Assembly (NCBI RefSeq): GCF_036669915.1
Contig: NC_089314.1
Coordinates: forward strand, 1,674,970-1,738,969
Length of the DNA: 64,000 nt
Reading direction: 5' to 3'
DNA from: Pocillopora verrucosa
Taxonomy: Eukaryota > Cnidaria > Anthozoa > Scleractinia > Pocilloporidae
Shown piece by piece: positions 43,330 to 57,100 of this stretch (the stretch's first letter is position 1; every line of letters starts with the position of its first letter). Below the pieces are notes generated by a model. The model was given only the letters and a program-made list of their open reading frames with translations. It made no database searches and was not told the origin of the DNA. The translations under genes and the position numbers were made by a program.

Positions 43330-44315
43330 CGCGTCCGATTGGTCTAAACGTGACTCGTGACCGAAAATATCCCAGCTACAAGTGGGAAATATCCCAGGTA
43401 ATAACCCACCTATTGATGTTCGCGACTCAAAATCACCGGACAATAGTCACGCAATAACCCTCCTATAAGTCGATATTTGTCCTCCGTTAATTTCCGTCTA
43501 AAAGAAACAAAGCCATAGTGTTTGTCACCTAACAACTAGTTTGGTAGAGTCCAGTGGTAATGATGTTTAAAAGCTGACCTCAAATGCTACTCCAAAAATT
43601 ACAACAAAGTCAAAAAAATTTGCTGTCAACGCGCGTTACGATAATTAATGAGAGGGTTAGAAAATACATACAGCCTCTTTTGGCTTGCTGATACGTTGGC
43701 TGCAAGCTGATAATGTTCACGGTCAAGAGATTCTCCCCAGAATTTCACATTTTCCCTCGAAGCTTCGCTTCTCGGCCTCATATTCGTCCATTAGACAATT
43801 TTTTTCAGCCGCAAACCTTACTAGCCTACATACCAGCCGCCTGGAGGGGTTTATTTACCAAATATACCCCGAGTGATGTTCTCCAAATTTCAAACCTCAC
43901 ATCCACAACGATAAAACCATTGGTTCAAAATTTAATTCAAGATGAGAGGGGGTTTTTCTTGTTACAGAGGAATGAACATGTTTACTTTTTTTTATAAAGT
44001 TGTCCCAGAGGACAATGAAAAGTAACTATCCCACGCAGGAAACAATTAGCTGTTCGTAAATATTTTTCTTGGGCGTTGCTCCATTTGACGCAAAATTATG
44101 CTCTTCACAACAACAAACAAACAACAAACAATCTGTTCCTCGTAGTTCACCATTTTCCTCGAGCTTCGCTATCGGTAAACTGTTCACATTTCGGGACAGA
44201 TAATATGTGCGGACAAATATCCGTGCATATTTTTGTGCCAAATGGAGGCTATTGTTTATTTACTCGTTACCACAAAATTGAAAGTTAAACTGAGTAGCTA
44301 ATTTTATTCACTTAA
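43330..44315. other. Gene-free interval right of the Polinton with a dispersed repeat
   Basis: About 43676-43850 is related to the reverse complement of 5630-5765 (shared phrases gagagattgtcc-like, gcttctcggcc-like, gacaatttttt), so it is a dispersed repeat of this genome. The short open frames follow the repeat and are not supported as genes. Confidence 0.55.
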
Positions 44316-46127
44316 TTACGGTATTGAGCTTAGACTTTCATTTTCTTCTTCAAGTTCCTGCCAAGTAAAAAGAAAGACAGAATAGACAAGTCACATCAAA
44401 GGGAAAGAAGTTCATACCAAGTCCTGAAAACTTTTTATTACTGACAGAAGTGGTTAAGGCTTGCCACAGGAATTTTCAGGTGCTTTAAATTTAAAGGAAT
44501 GTTATAAAACTTTTTCATTGAATTAAGTGATAAAAAGTTCAAACTCCTTGTTTGGAAACTTTTTTTCTGTTGTTGTGAAAAAAAGCTTCAGGAATGCTAG
44601 ACTCTGGATTGACTCTGAAACTACTCGTCCTCAAAAAGACCCTTTGCTTGACAAATCAGACATATCATTATCTTTGTTTCATAAATGGAGCAAATTCCAG
44701 TTCCTCAATTTGCCTTGGGGAAGTTCATCCTTATTCATTACCACCTAATGGGGGGAAGGGGTGAAGGGGGTGAAGGGGGTGGAGGGGGTGGAGGGGTGGA
44801 GGGGGGGTAAAGGGGTTGGAAGATTTTGGAATCACATGCTTCTCGGGGGGGGGGTGGGAGGGAGGGGGATCAGTTGTCACTGACAGAGAAAGTCCTCTAA
44901 CAGTCATATTTTCTGATAGCTCAAGAATTTTTCTTGTTTTTACTTCAAGTGTTCATTAGCTTATTCTGATCATCTATTTCCATTTTATAATACTCAATCA
45001 AAATGCCCTCTATATATAGTCAGAGTAACTAACCTTCAGTTGTTTCCGCAACTTCAAAACTTCTATTTCTTGCTTGCAAGTGGCAATCTAATGGCACCAT
45101 ACAAACAGAAGAAAAAATACAATTAACCATCTCTTGCAACAGAGAAAAAAATTAATATGGAATTTTAACAATTAAATGATAAATTACTTGAGCATGGAGA
45201 CCACAAGTGTATCAAGGAGGGGGGAGGGGGGAGGGGAAGGGGACACAGAAAAATGACCATTCATACAAGCATAACTTACAGTACCAGTACCACTCAATAC
45301 TAACTCAAGCTAATTGATTAAAATTAGGTACATCTTTTTACCTTGGATTTCACACCATCAACTTCTTTTTCAAGTTCCTTTTCCTTTAAAAAGTTACAAA
45401 TATAAGGTCATGTAAATGTTTGTACTGAAGAGTTAAAACAACTAATCTATTTTAAAGCAAACTGCAACAGGGAGAAGACATGACTGAGAAAATCAATCAA
45501 ACCATCTCAATGAAACCCACCATCTTTACAAATAATACAAATGACATAAAAAGATCTAACAGCTAAATGTATATGCATTTTTTTTACCCTCAAAATTAGT
45601 CGTTCATCTTCTATCATGGTGGGAAGGAACCTCTGCAAAAATAACAAGATTTTACATTCACCTCAATGACCAGTTAATAGCCAATACGCAATTTAGGGAA
45701 ATTATACGTTCTTTGTTTTTGCTTTACAACAGTCTTTGATTGGTCCAGGGAACTTGCACACCATCAAATTGGATCCAAAACTAAAAACAATCACAACTTG
45801 GTTACTCATGTTTTTCTGCCCTTCACACAGTTTGCTTTTTTTTTTTCTTTATGCTCATGTTGGCTCCTATTGAAATTTCTTCCACTCAAATTTGCTGCTG
45901 TGATTTCTATGGTTTTGGTTTAATGTATATTGGTTCTTAATTTTTTTCCCTTGTTCACGAATTACCAAATGTCCTCTTGCACATTAGCTTATTGTGTGTT
46001 TTGCTGTCACTTACTGTTTTTTTTTGCCTCTAACCTTCTCAAAGTCTTTTAACCTTTCCTCCTTTTCTTTAATACTTCTTAGCAAGACCTGCTTCTCTTT
46101 AGGCCAGTCCTCCATTTTGACTGACAT
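44316..46127 (-). CDS. Small coiled-coil protein, five short exons
   Basis: Exons 46035-46127, 45588-45632, 45342-45383, 45034-45087 and 44316-44357, all in phase 0 with GT-AG borders, give about 91 residues ending at TAA. The product is nearly all charged coiled coil: MSVKMEDWPKEKQVLLRSIK at the start, then KEKELEKEVDGV, CKQEIEVLKLRKQLK and ELEEENESL. Every exon is a whole number of codons, so exon skipping would keep the frame. I do not recognise the family; proteins like this often scaffold centrosome or cilium parts, but that is only a guess. It is head-to-head with the gene at 47602. Confidence 0.65.
44750..44875 (+). repeat. G-rich minisatellite in an intron
   Basis: Tandem variants of gaagggggtg / gagggggtg followed by runs of 7-9 G. 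Many closely spaced G runs could form G-quadruplexes. A shorter G-rich tract of similar kind is at 45210-45240. Confidence 0.8.
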
Positions 46128-47601
46128 CTTCTAGGAAATGGGTTGCGTGGTATCGCAACTCAGGATTACAGCTTCATACCTATGAAGCAAAGACTGAACA
46201 ACCACCTAAACCATCACCAGCCTGCATGAATATTGCTACCAGCTAAAAGACTGGTACTAACAATGTGGTTGAAACAGGGCACAGGAGACCAGGTGATAGT
46301 CCAGGCTTCTCAACACCCAGCCAGGTCATTGTGTTGTGTTCTTATGCAAGTTAACAATCTAATTTGTGATCATGTTTAACAGTTATAAGCCATTGCATGG
46401 GGTTGGGTGCATTTCCCACAAAACGGGTCAAGTCATGGCTTCCTATTACACTTCCAAGGGGAAAAAAAAGCAAAGTTTAACAGTAATTAGCACAGTCACG
46501 TCTAAGGAGACGTGATAGAAATGTGGCAACTTTTATACATGAGCAACATAAATCTGACTGCCCTTAAGAGACCTTAAGAGACAGTGATGTCCATGGATTT
46601 TGTCAACATTCCCAAGGATGTAAAAACCACGTAGATATGTGGCGCAGTCGTTGCAAAAATTCGAACGAAAATGCCAGTTTGCTTCGAAATATCGCTTCAG
46701 CATATAAATCATGAATCCTTGTGAAGTTTCTTTGTATTGACTCTACACACTGCGTTAGTTTTAATTTGAGGAAATGCCTGGAAAAGTCAAGCCGTCTTTA
46801 AAAACGTACATGATTGAATTTCATTAGTTGATCCTCATAATCAAACTAATCCTTTCATGAGCGCTTATCAGCAACTGTAGTATACCTTACCTCACGAAAT
46901 ATTTTTTCAATTCCTGCCCTTTGAGTGGTCAGAGGTAATTCTTTATAATATCAGCGCTGGCGAGATTGTATTTATAACAACTGTCTCAAGATCCAAAGCC
47001 TTCCGATTAAGGGTTCCAAAGATTTATGGTTCAATATATGACCATCAACTGGTGATAACTGCTTACCTCTGACTTGCCTTATTGTGGGCGCCCCATTTTA
47101 CTTGTATAATTGACATATTTGTTCTTGATCATTGACATTGTAATCATCATTATTATCAGTATTATTGACTTGTTTGAAATTTTAAATGTATTTCATCAAA
47201 ATACCAAAAAGCAAGGAAAAAAGGAGCTGATAGAAATTACAAGCTTAGGGTCAATATCGAGCCCAGGGTTATTTCGGTTCAGCGGTATGGTCGCCAAATA
47301 ATAAATGAACAAATGCAAAGCAAATCCTTCTATGGTGGGGAGAGGAGAGGATTAACAGTCCCCTCGCCCAGTTCCCTGGTGATAATTTATGATTACTACG
47401 ATTTGACACATTTGCTAAATGCGGACTCTTGCTGTGTGTTTGTCTTTATGACATGAAGCGTAAAGACAGCTAATCAACACACAAGAATCCTTACAGTAGC
47501 TCTGCATTTGTTGGATATTTTTTTATATGTCCGAAATAATCGAAGATTTTACCACCAATTTACATCCGTTTGCTGGTGTGGTTTTTCTTCAGAGAACAAT
47601 C
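46128..47601. other. Intergenic region between head-to-head genes
   Basis: About 1.5 kb between the ATG of the coiled-coil gene and the ATG at 47602. Probably holds both promoters and the 5' untranslated exons. No clear TATA box or other element stands out. Confidence 0.5.
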
Positions 47602-49820
47602 ATGGCGGATAGCGAAATTTCCAGCGCCTTTCAATTGGCGGATCCCACAGATAAGGAACGTTTCTTTACACGGCTAAGGAAATTAAATGTCAACGACACA
47701 AGAGAATTGGACTCTTTTCTCGAAGACTACAAATATCGTAAGCTTATTGTAAATGGTTTCAATCGAGATCTAGTGATTGTCGGCCGTGGCGAGTCGACCG
47801 TGTTCGAGGATTTCACTTTACAAGTCTGGAAAAAATACTATATCGAAGAGGAAGTTGCACAGATCGGTATGTTGCAAGGAAGCTTATCATTCCCGGTAGA
47901 GGTAAGGTAGTTAATTTGAGAAGTGCAAGGAAATATTCTGAACTTGTAGTGGATAACTCCTTCACTAGCACCCATTGTCAAATATTTAAATAAATCAGCT
48001 ATATTTATGTATTCGAGTTGATTTGTGCTATCAAGGAGCTATTCTTACACAGTTTGTTGATGTCGAACGTCAACTAAAGAGTTCTCGATCGATTAAATTT
48101 TTTTAAGACAATAAACGGCGTTGAAGAGTTGACACGAGCGGTTTAAAATGGATACCGAAAGACTAAGCTTTTCAGATTTTATAAGCTTTAGTGTACAATT
48201 CAAACGTCGCGATTCCAAAAGTAACTTTTGCAAGATAGATTCATAGAATTTCTGTTTATATTCCTCTATGCGCGAGTGATCTTGCCTAGTTGTGCCTTTT
48301 AAAAAATGCCGTTCATATTTTTCGCACCCTCCTCACGCTTGTCATTGTTCAAGCTCCACATGTGTGAACAGTATGACTTTCATGATTACGAGGACCTGTA
48401 TGTTGTCAGTGAGAAAACAGTTTGAGTTTTATTTTCCATTGTTTCAAAGTGTGGTAAAATTGAATAAAAGACAAAGGAAAATACAAAACAAATTGATTTG
48501 AAAAATTTGCAACTAGGAACAAAACAACTGGGGTTGATTTGCATATTGATGTGCTGGTAATCGAATTTTTGTGAGAGATGATGAAGTGAGAGATGCATTT
48601 GGTTTCTCTTTATTACCTGTGTATTTTTTACTGGAACATGCTTAATAGTGTAAATGGAAAAGATTATCCTCCAATTCTAATATTCTGAGTATCACAATTT
48701 TCATCCATTACTAATTGTCGAGTTAGTGAATTATTAAGACCCTTATTAATATATGACCTGTGATAAATCAATATAAATAAAAGTCTAAATTTGGGTTAAT
48801 TTCAGCGGCACAGGGTATATGATATAGAATACAATTCATTTGTCAATGGTATTATCCAATTCTAAGTTTCCCTCTTTTTGCAAAGTGAATTATTATATAT
48901 AATTAGTATATTTTGCCAGTTTTTTCATAAATTGCAATATTGGAGTTAGCTTTTTTTGAAGTCACATTGTTAAGTTGCACACCTGTCTCATATTTAGAAT
49001 TTTCAAACATGTTTGAAAGTTGTGAGCTGTCAACTAAACCTGAGTGCAGAATAAATGAATAGGAGAGAAGCACTGTTGTTCCTAAAATAGTTGATGAAAT
49101 CATCATTTTTCCAAATTGATAGGTTCACGGAATACATGTTAATGAAGTCAGGTCCAAATGTAAAATTTAAGATGAGATTGCTGAGGGCATTTACAACTTA
49201 AGCTGTATGCTCAGTGAATCTTTTATGGAACAGAAAAACCACGGTGCTGAATTTTATATTTTGATCCTTTAACTCCTTTGATTGACCAAAACAGAATTTC
49301 TCCATACAATTTCAATACATTATAAGCAGAAAAGCGAGGAGAATCAAGGAAAACTTGAATCACATGTTGGAGAATTCTTTAAACCATTTACATCATAAAA
49401 ATTGTGGGCAGGCAGTAAGGAGAATTACTAAAGAGATCTGTGAGTAAAAGGGTTAAGTTATTCTTTGTAGGATTCTTTTGAAATATTTTAGAATATTTGG
49501 TTTAATTTATTTTCATTATTATGTTAGCATATAGCACATTCCAGTTGTTTTTAGACGATTTTGCTGATAAGCAAACATCAATCTCTTTTGCTTAGGGTGT
49601 GTTTGTTGGAAAGTCTTCAGGTCGTGTCTATGTCTGTCAGGAGTGTGATGATTACCAAGAACAGTGCATTGTCTGCATTGCCTACAGCTTGGAGCATTTC
49701 CTTGTCCGTGGTCCCCAGAAGCTGCTGGAATACAATAAACCTCAGTGTTTGTTTGAGAACTGTTATGGATGCTTTGATCCTCTGATTAAAGACAGAGTTC
49801 TAAACTCAATTGGACTGTAG
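47602..49820 (+). CDS. Conserved-looking cysteine-containing protein, two exons
   Basis: Exon 1 is 47602-47901 (donor GAG|GTAAGG) and exon 2 is 49596-49820 (acceptor TTTTGCTTAG); both are phase 0, giving about 174 residues. The start at MADSEISS is preferred; an in-frame ATG at 47527 would add 25 residues. The first exon is a mixed helix/strand region (DKERFFTRLRKLNVNDTREL, YKYRKLIVNGF). The second has VCQECDDYQEQCIVC and later CLFENCYGC, which could bind zinc. No signal peptide or membrane segment. I do not recognise the family. The intron is 1.7 kb with no gene inside. Confidence 0.65.
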
Positions 49821-52800
49821 GTCATCAGCTAATATTTAAAGAGGGAGGGTAAAGGCTACATCTTAAGTGGAAACCACGGACACAAAAAAAACATCAACTA
49901 TTACTTTGGTTATTTTTGAAAGTATTTTAAAGTGGCTGAATTTTTGCAAGTGACTTTTGTTGTGGTTGCTGAATGTGGTTCTGTACTCATTTTTACTCTC
50001 AAATACTTCATTTGAAGAAGTAAGGTGGGTTCAAAAAAGATCCACTTTCCTGACAACTCTCAGTGAAATGATTTTCAAACAATAACAGTTAATGTCCAAG
50101 GGCATAAATAAATTTTTGGGCCAGCTCAGAGCAACCTTAACCTGAGCCAATGTGCACATTTCTGCCCAAGAAAATAAACTGTATTACTATTATTATCACT
50201 TTGGATGGACTTGAGTATTCAAATTTAAAAAACTGAAAAAATTGACATCAAAACAGTAAAAACAATAAGCTGAGCTTGCTAGTAGGCTAAAGTATATTTC
50301 AGAATGCCGAAATGTAATTTTTTAGCCAACACATTGCACCACAATGCTCGACAAAGTGATACTGTAATAATGGTTGTTGAAGAAACATTTTCTTCTTATC
50401 CAGTAATACTACAACCAACAAAGTGATGTATATTTGCTAGAAAAACACAAGTTCTGTATTTCCTAAAACGACTTACAAGACAATCAGGCTTTTTTCCCCT
50501 TATTTTCACTTAAATTTTTAAACAACTGGAGTTACTTTAATTTAGGTTCTTGTCTTCATAGATCAAGCCAGTTTAGTAATTGTTAGGTCTCTGGTATGTT
50601 TTTTGTGCTAAAATTACAAGACATTTGGAAAAAAGAACCAGTCTGTAAACGCTGCTTAGTTGAGTACAACAGAACTTAATTAGAACAGTTACTGCAACTT
50701 GCATCCAAAAAAACTGCTAAGATATTGCTACAATGATAAAGAATTTCTCAAACTTGATGTCACTGCTCTCATTTGGTCCGGTTCCCAGAACATTCAAGAT
50801 TTGTGAACCTTTGGAACTGTATAATAATCATAAATTCCTTCTGTAAAGTGCTTTGATTCCTGCATGGCCCGTGCAATCTAGTGGCTTTCAAATAGCATTA
50901 AATTAATGTTTACAGTATGCAGTACCTTTTTTATAGTAAATAAGAAGTCATCATGATCTTTTTTCCACAAATGTGAAACTTTGTGGTGCAAATTATTTGT
51001 TTAAAACATTGTTTCTTTCGGCTGAATAGTTTTGTTAATTAGCTTTATAATTTTGGGTTGATGTTTTGAATACTTAACAGTTATTCACTATAGTGGAGGT
51101 GAGTGGAGGTGGATATTTACTTGGCCGCTTTGTGGCTTTGTAAATATCCACCACTTTAACTTACACTGAGGTGAAGATTTGTTTTGGTTTATACCACACA
51201 GATGCTAAAAAAGTAGTTAATATGTTTATTTCAAATGGGCAGAAATTAATTTCTTGATGTACTCAGAAGTGAATAATACTTGCTATTTACTTTCAAACTA
51301 GCCAATCAGCATGCATGAAAAGCACTATTCACCTGTGTGGTATATACTAATCATAGTTAGCCTTGAAATAGTCACTGTCAGATGTATTGATGTACTTGTA
51401 GGCAAGGTAAAGATCATATTTTTGTCCAGATCTTACCTGATAGTTCAATTTATGGTTTTATGATTAACCAGTAACTATTGAAGAAAATCAGGAAATTAAC
51501 ATCTATTATAATAAGTAATACTAACAATTTGAGTTATCCGACATAGGATCTTGTCATTAAATATTGGTGATGATGCAAAAGCCAGTCCCTGTTTAGATAC
51601 CAGAGTAAAGACAGTCGGAGAAATTAATCCTGTATTGGTGTTACTACTCAACCTCTTACTACGTAGTGACTAAGGAAGAATTTGTCCTTACAACGTTAAC
51701 ACAGAATTAAACTGACTAGTGATGAAAAGAAAAAGGGAAAAATTAATTAAGGTATAATTAGTTGATCCAGTAGCAAATTCTCCAAACTTTCATCTTACTG
51801 ATTGTATGGAAGACAGTAGGGAGAGTTAGTTATAAAGTAATGGGAGTTTAAGGATTTATTACTTTGAAAATGATGTAATATTTTAAATTATAAATGAATA
51901 AATGTACTTGACCTAGAGATCTTTTAATTAGGTCTCATCAAGTTTTAAGAATTTAATTACTATGAAATAAGTCTTTGAAGCATAGTTTGTAAATTTATGC
52001 TGTCAGTTGCCAATCACCAAAAATAAAAGTTATTATATGAACCATCTAACCTTGTTATGTGCAGTCAGTGAGTTCACATTAGGTGGTATGTTTTACCACA
52101 AAGAGTTACGAGTTACAATTTATAGACTCAATTGAAAATTAATTGCCAATTTCAGCTCTTGTAAACATTCTGTATCCCTGAAACAATTACTTGTGATTTT
52201 ATGCATTCTCTTAGATTTTGAAAATATTTCATTTCCATCACAGAAATAGTCTTCATAGAGAGTTAGTTTCTTTTTAGCTATTCGGTTTCACCTTTCCTTG
52301 TTGCCAGGAAATATAATTTTATTTCCTGAGCAACCTGCATGAATGGTGGTCTGAATTTCTTGCCTACAGAACAAGGCAGTAGGGGCAGAGTGCAAGAGGC
52401 AAGGCAGGAAAGCAGGAATCAACTTCCCCTTTCAAAGGTGACTAGCTGCTTGTATTTCCCTTCAACTTCAAGCTGGTGCATGCCTGAAAAATGCAATATT
52501 CGATACCAGTTTAGGGGCAGGGCTAGTAATTCTCAGAATGCCAACTTTTCAACAAATCTGGCATTGGACTAGATACAATCTAGTTGGTCTTAAAGTGGCA
52601 CAATTTTTTTTCTGGATCACTTCCTTTTATGCTGTTTGTGTTTAAGACCCACACAAAGGTATGAAAACATGAACAAACTTTCACTCAAGGTGATAAAGTC
52701 AGAAGGTTGATGTGACCCAAACAAGAGCAGGCCTTAAAATCAAAATTCTGTGTGGAGCTGAGTTGTAGATTTAAGGGCAAGCAAATTCCCAAAAGTCCAG

Positions 52801-54171
52801 CTAAAGTAAGTTGGTTATTAATAGTGGAACAATTAAAATGATAATGGCAACAAACAAACCTGCAGTCTGTAAAATGTTGAACATAGGTTTTATTAAAAAA
52901 AAAAAAAAAAATCTGTATAAAGGCATTCACCTGGTAATTGTTATACCATAAATTCATTAAAATTGACACAGTTTGAGCAAATATTTGGCTTTACAACACT
53001 GTGTGCATAAAATTATTGATTCTTATTTTTTTTTAAATGAACATATGTAATTCTAACTTTTCTATAATGGACCATCTACAAGCAATGCATTATTTCTTTC
53101 CTCAAAAACTGTTAAGCAAAAAAAAACCCCTCTTTTGTCACGTTTCTTAAAAAATTTCAAAATAATCTATCTACGAGTATGGCTTGATTTGCCCAAGGAC
53201 AAAAAAAGCGTTGACTATCTACAACAAAATTTAACATGCAAGGAAAGCTGTTGGAATCTTCCACTGGAAAATTAATACACATACCTTTGCTCAGAACTGT
53301 GGTAATTGTGGTAATTGTGCAAACGTAACATTTCATATCTGTATGAGACTTTCCAGCATATAAATCAAATGACTTCACATTTGAAATTAATAATTTGGAG
53401 TAGTACTCCCCTATAACGTTAGCAGATTGAGTAAAAACTATACGTTACGGCAGAAAAAGCCACAATATTGTTCATTGAAGAACGTCAGGCAAAACGAACA
53501 GCTATTGCATCAAACTAGTAACAAACTAATCGGCATACTGACAAATGGCTGTCAACTGCCCACAGTTCACTAGCTCTGACTAAGGGCTAAAGCTCAAGAC
53601 TTTAGCTTTAGACACTCTTTACAGTGACCAATTTATATTTATATTTACAAAATTAACCCCTTATTTATCAGCCCACAATTGGAAAGCAATGCCATATAAA
53701 CGGGTAGTTGCAAGATAAGTCTTTGAACTTTCGCTCTCTGGGTTGAAAAAAAAAACCCGATATGAGTAGACTTCCAATTCATTGGCATTCACATTATATC
53801 ATTTTGGCCGATGTCACTGGCTAGCAAGACTTCATTCACCGTCTTGAAATATCGCCCTTGAGCCTCACGACTCTGAGTATTTAGTAAATGCCTCAAACAG
53901 TCTTACTTAATGATGGATTGTTTCCAAGGAATTTTTCTCACTCCTAACGATTTCCTTCTCAACGAATCAGAAGCATAATTTATCCTTCAGCTGATGCAGC
54001 TTTTACCGCACCTGGTACCGGTTCTAACCCTTGTACAATTATGATCTCTAATGAACTAGTACGCGCGAAAAATGAATCAGTTCACACGAATAAATCAGAG
54101 CATTCAGTTCAATAAAATTTTCCAGTGATTCGCTCTTTTGAAGAAATATCAGAAACTTGCAATAAGCAAGT
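49821..54171. other. Gene-free interval
   Basis: About 4.3 kb of AT-rich DNA, starting with the 3' untranslated region of the preceding gene (AATAAA near 50106 and 50173). An A run lies at about 52893-52909. Open frames such as 52339-52572 have no exon signals or motifs. Nothing else was recognised. Confidence 0.6.
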
Positions 54172-57100
54172 TCAATGATCCACTTGTGTTAAATAACTCG
54201 AAGGAACGTATCCTTTTTGTCCTTGTGCCTCAACAAGCCACCATTCGTCATTCCCTGTCAAATCTTGCTTTTGTAAAACGGCAACTAATTGCCCCTCGTT
54301 TACACTAAGCTCTGCTGTACTGCTGGCCTCAAACGCGAAATCAGCACAGTAGTATAATGAAGCTGAAGTTTCCACTGCGCTTGTATCTTGATCCTTCTTC
54401 TCTGTCGTCAAATTGCTAGGGGAAGAACTTTCATCATCCTCAGCATCGTCTTGACCATCTCCTCCGCTGACACCGTCATCCACCGGAGATAAATAGCTCT
54501 CCGGTACAAAACCCGTAGAACCAGCATTTGAGCGAATCAGCCACCATTCTGGGTTACCACTACTGTCCGAGTGTCGAAGGACGGACACGATATCTCCCTC
54601 GGATACCGACAACTCCCCTGCACTTTGGGCTACGAAGTTGTATTCGACAACGTAGAGCTTGCTATCTACGGGAAGTTTTCCTTCAAAAAGTGAGCTGTCA
54701 TTTTCGTTGGGCCCCTAGGAATAGGAGAAAAAAAGATTTCCATTCTTTCGCTCTAGCTCAGTATTTACGCCCGTCTCTAAAGAGAGTCTCGTAATCACTT
54801 TCACGTACACATGAGGTGCTAGGTTTCTTCAAATTTGTGCGTCTTTCAAATAAATTATAAAAAAATAAAAATATTTTTAATACCCATTTAGATCATCACA
54901 GCTTTCGCTATTATTTTGACACCTAAAAGATACGAGGTAAACTACGTACTATATGGTTGTCACGCCTGCAAATTCACCCCACTGAGAGTCGATGAAAGAT
55001 TCAAATGCTGCATGTGAAGATGATCGATGATAATGAACAATCAAACAGCTGATCACAAAAATTCATGTAGCTTTCAACAGCGTAAACAGCCCAACTTATC
55101 TCCTGATGAAGAAATGATCAATGGAGGTTTCGCCACACCGCAAGTTTCCCCCTACCACCCTTGTGAGTTCGCCCCAGAAGTAAAGTGAGTTCGCCCCCAG
55201 TTCTTTCAACTCATTTTCTTTTGATTTTAACAGAATAAGTTCTTTGATTTCAACAGAATACCTTTTTCTGTGAAGAAACGATTTGAATGATTTTGTGAGC
55301 AAACTTGCAAAAAGCAATAGGAGTCGAACTTGCAATGGGGCGAAACCTCCAGATTCCTAAAAAAAATCATGAAATCGTCAAACAAACTACGGCAACGCAC
55401 TTAACTGTTATTTTCCAATTCAACGAAGTGGTCGGTTTATTCATCAACTAAAATGTGCTCATTTAGTGACTTACAGGTTGTGTTACGCTACTACGTTTTC
55501 GAGGTGCTGGTCGTGGTTGATGAATCCTGGGAGAAGGGGATGTTGGATCCTCTCTCTTGGCCACCCCAGCCTCTTCACCCTCTTCGTTGGGCGTGGAATC
55601 TAATAAACTGGTCTTGTTTCCGTTATCATCTTCTACCGTATCCTAGATAGATAGAATACAAAGAAATAAGTCAAAACGCTTAGTAATTTCGATAACCTGC
55701 GTTCATTGTGACCTTCAAATTCTCTAGTAGTGGAATAATAACATTTAAATTTCAAAATAATTACTGAACAAGAGAATATAAATCTGAACAGTATAAAAAT
55801 GAAACATTCACACAAATCAGAATCAAGATAAAGATAAAAATATCAAACCTACTGGTTTTGAGGTTACGCTGTACATATACAAGTAACACTGTCGTACATG
55901 AGAGAACCTTTAAAAATCTCCGTCGGAACTACACACAAATCGAGATCAGTTTATCAGCACTTAGGGAGCAGTCATCAATCATATCCGGGGTGGTGGTGAG
56001 GGGGGGGGGAAGAAAGGGGGCTTGGAGGATTTTAGAGGATCACCAAGTTTTCAGGGGAGACAGAGGGGAATCAGTCGTCTCCAACAGAGTATAAAGTGGG
56101 GACTATTGAAAATTGTCAGCCAGTCAACTTCCAATGAGGGGTGAAGGGTGGGGGAGGTAATGAAAACATTACAGAACCTAATGGTTGGGGATCAGGTAAA
56201 CTTTATCGTGACACAACTAAAATCCTCCAAACTTTCCCCCCGTCTCCCCCTCGTCAGGCAGTAATACAATGACCGATCCCTTAAAATGCGTGGAATGGTG
56301 TGACGACAAGGCTCGAAGCTACACGATGGGTTTTACACAACAAACTTACAAGATGGTTGGATAGTAAATTTGGGCTTTTTATCACAGATCTCCTCTTCTT
56401 CCTAGAACTGTCTTTTGCCACAAAACTACAAGGTATAAAGCTGAGCTCTGAGAACTGTTCCATAACTTGCATCGATCTCTTGCTGTGATGCTCGATAATG
56501 TCTTCGTCGATTTCCTGCACAACTGGAAGCTGTAAAAGCAAAACGTTCATCAACAAAATGTCAGACCTAAACGTTCACAGTTAACTTAACACTTTGAAAC
56601 TGTCTTAGAATCGACCAACGTTGCTTAATTCGCCATCAAAAATGAAAGCTGACTTTGAATTAAGTTTTGTAACCTCCGGCCACAGATGTGCATTTTTTTC
56701 TGTTTATCAAACGCGTTTCTATTCCATGTGTTTCCGTCATAAACGATTTTTTTTGGAAGACAACACAGTCAACACTAAATCAAGAATTTTTTAACCGTCT
56801 ACAAACTGACATCAGTGTACATATTCTCCAAACTGTTCTCTATACATTTCTTAAAGTGCTGACAAAGAGAATTTGTTAAACAATCAAGACCTTCTTTAGT
56901 TGGTGATCATTTCCTTTATTCTTGTGTGATGTGTGATTAAGGGGTGATGTTGTTAGGAGAAATTGGATGTTAGTCACTCTCAGGAGTCAAAGGGTTAAGG
57001 GAAATGGTTTTTGGGTGGAATAGATCCTTCGATCCTGATCAAATGCTCTAAACTACTTCTGAGAAACACCCAGAGTAGGCCGCAAAAAACTGCCATATAC

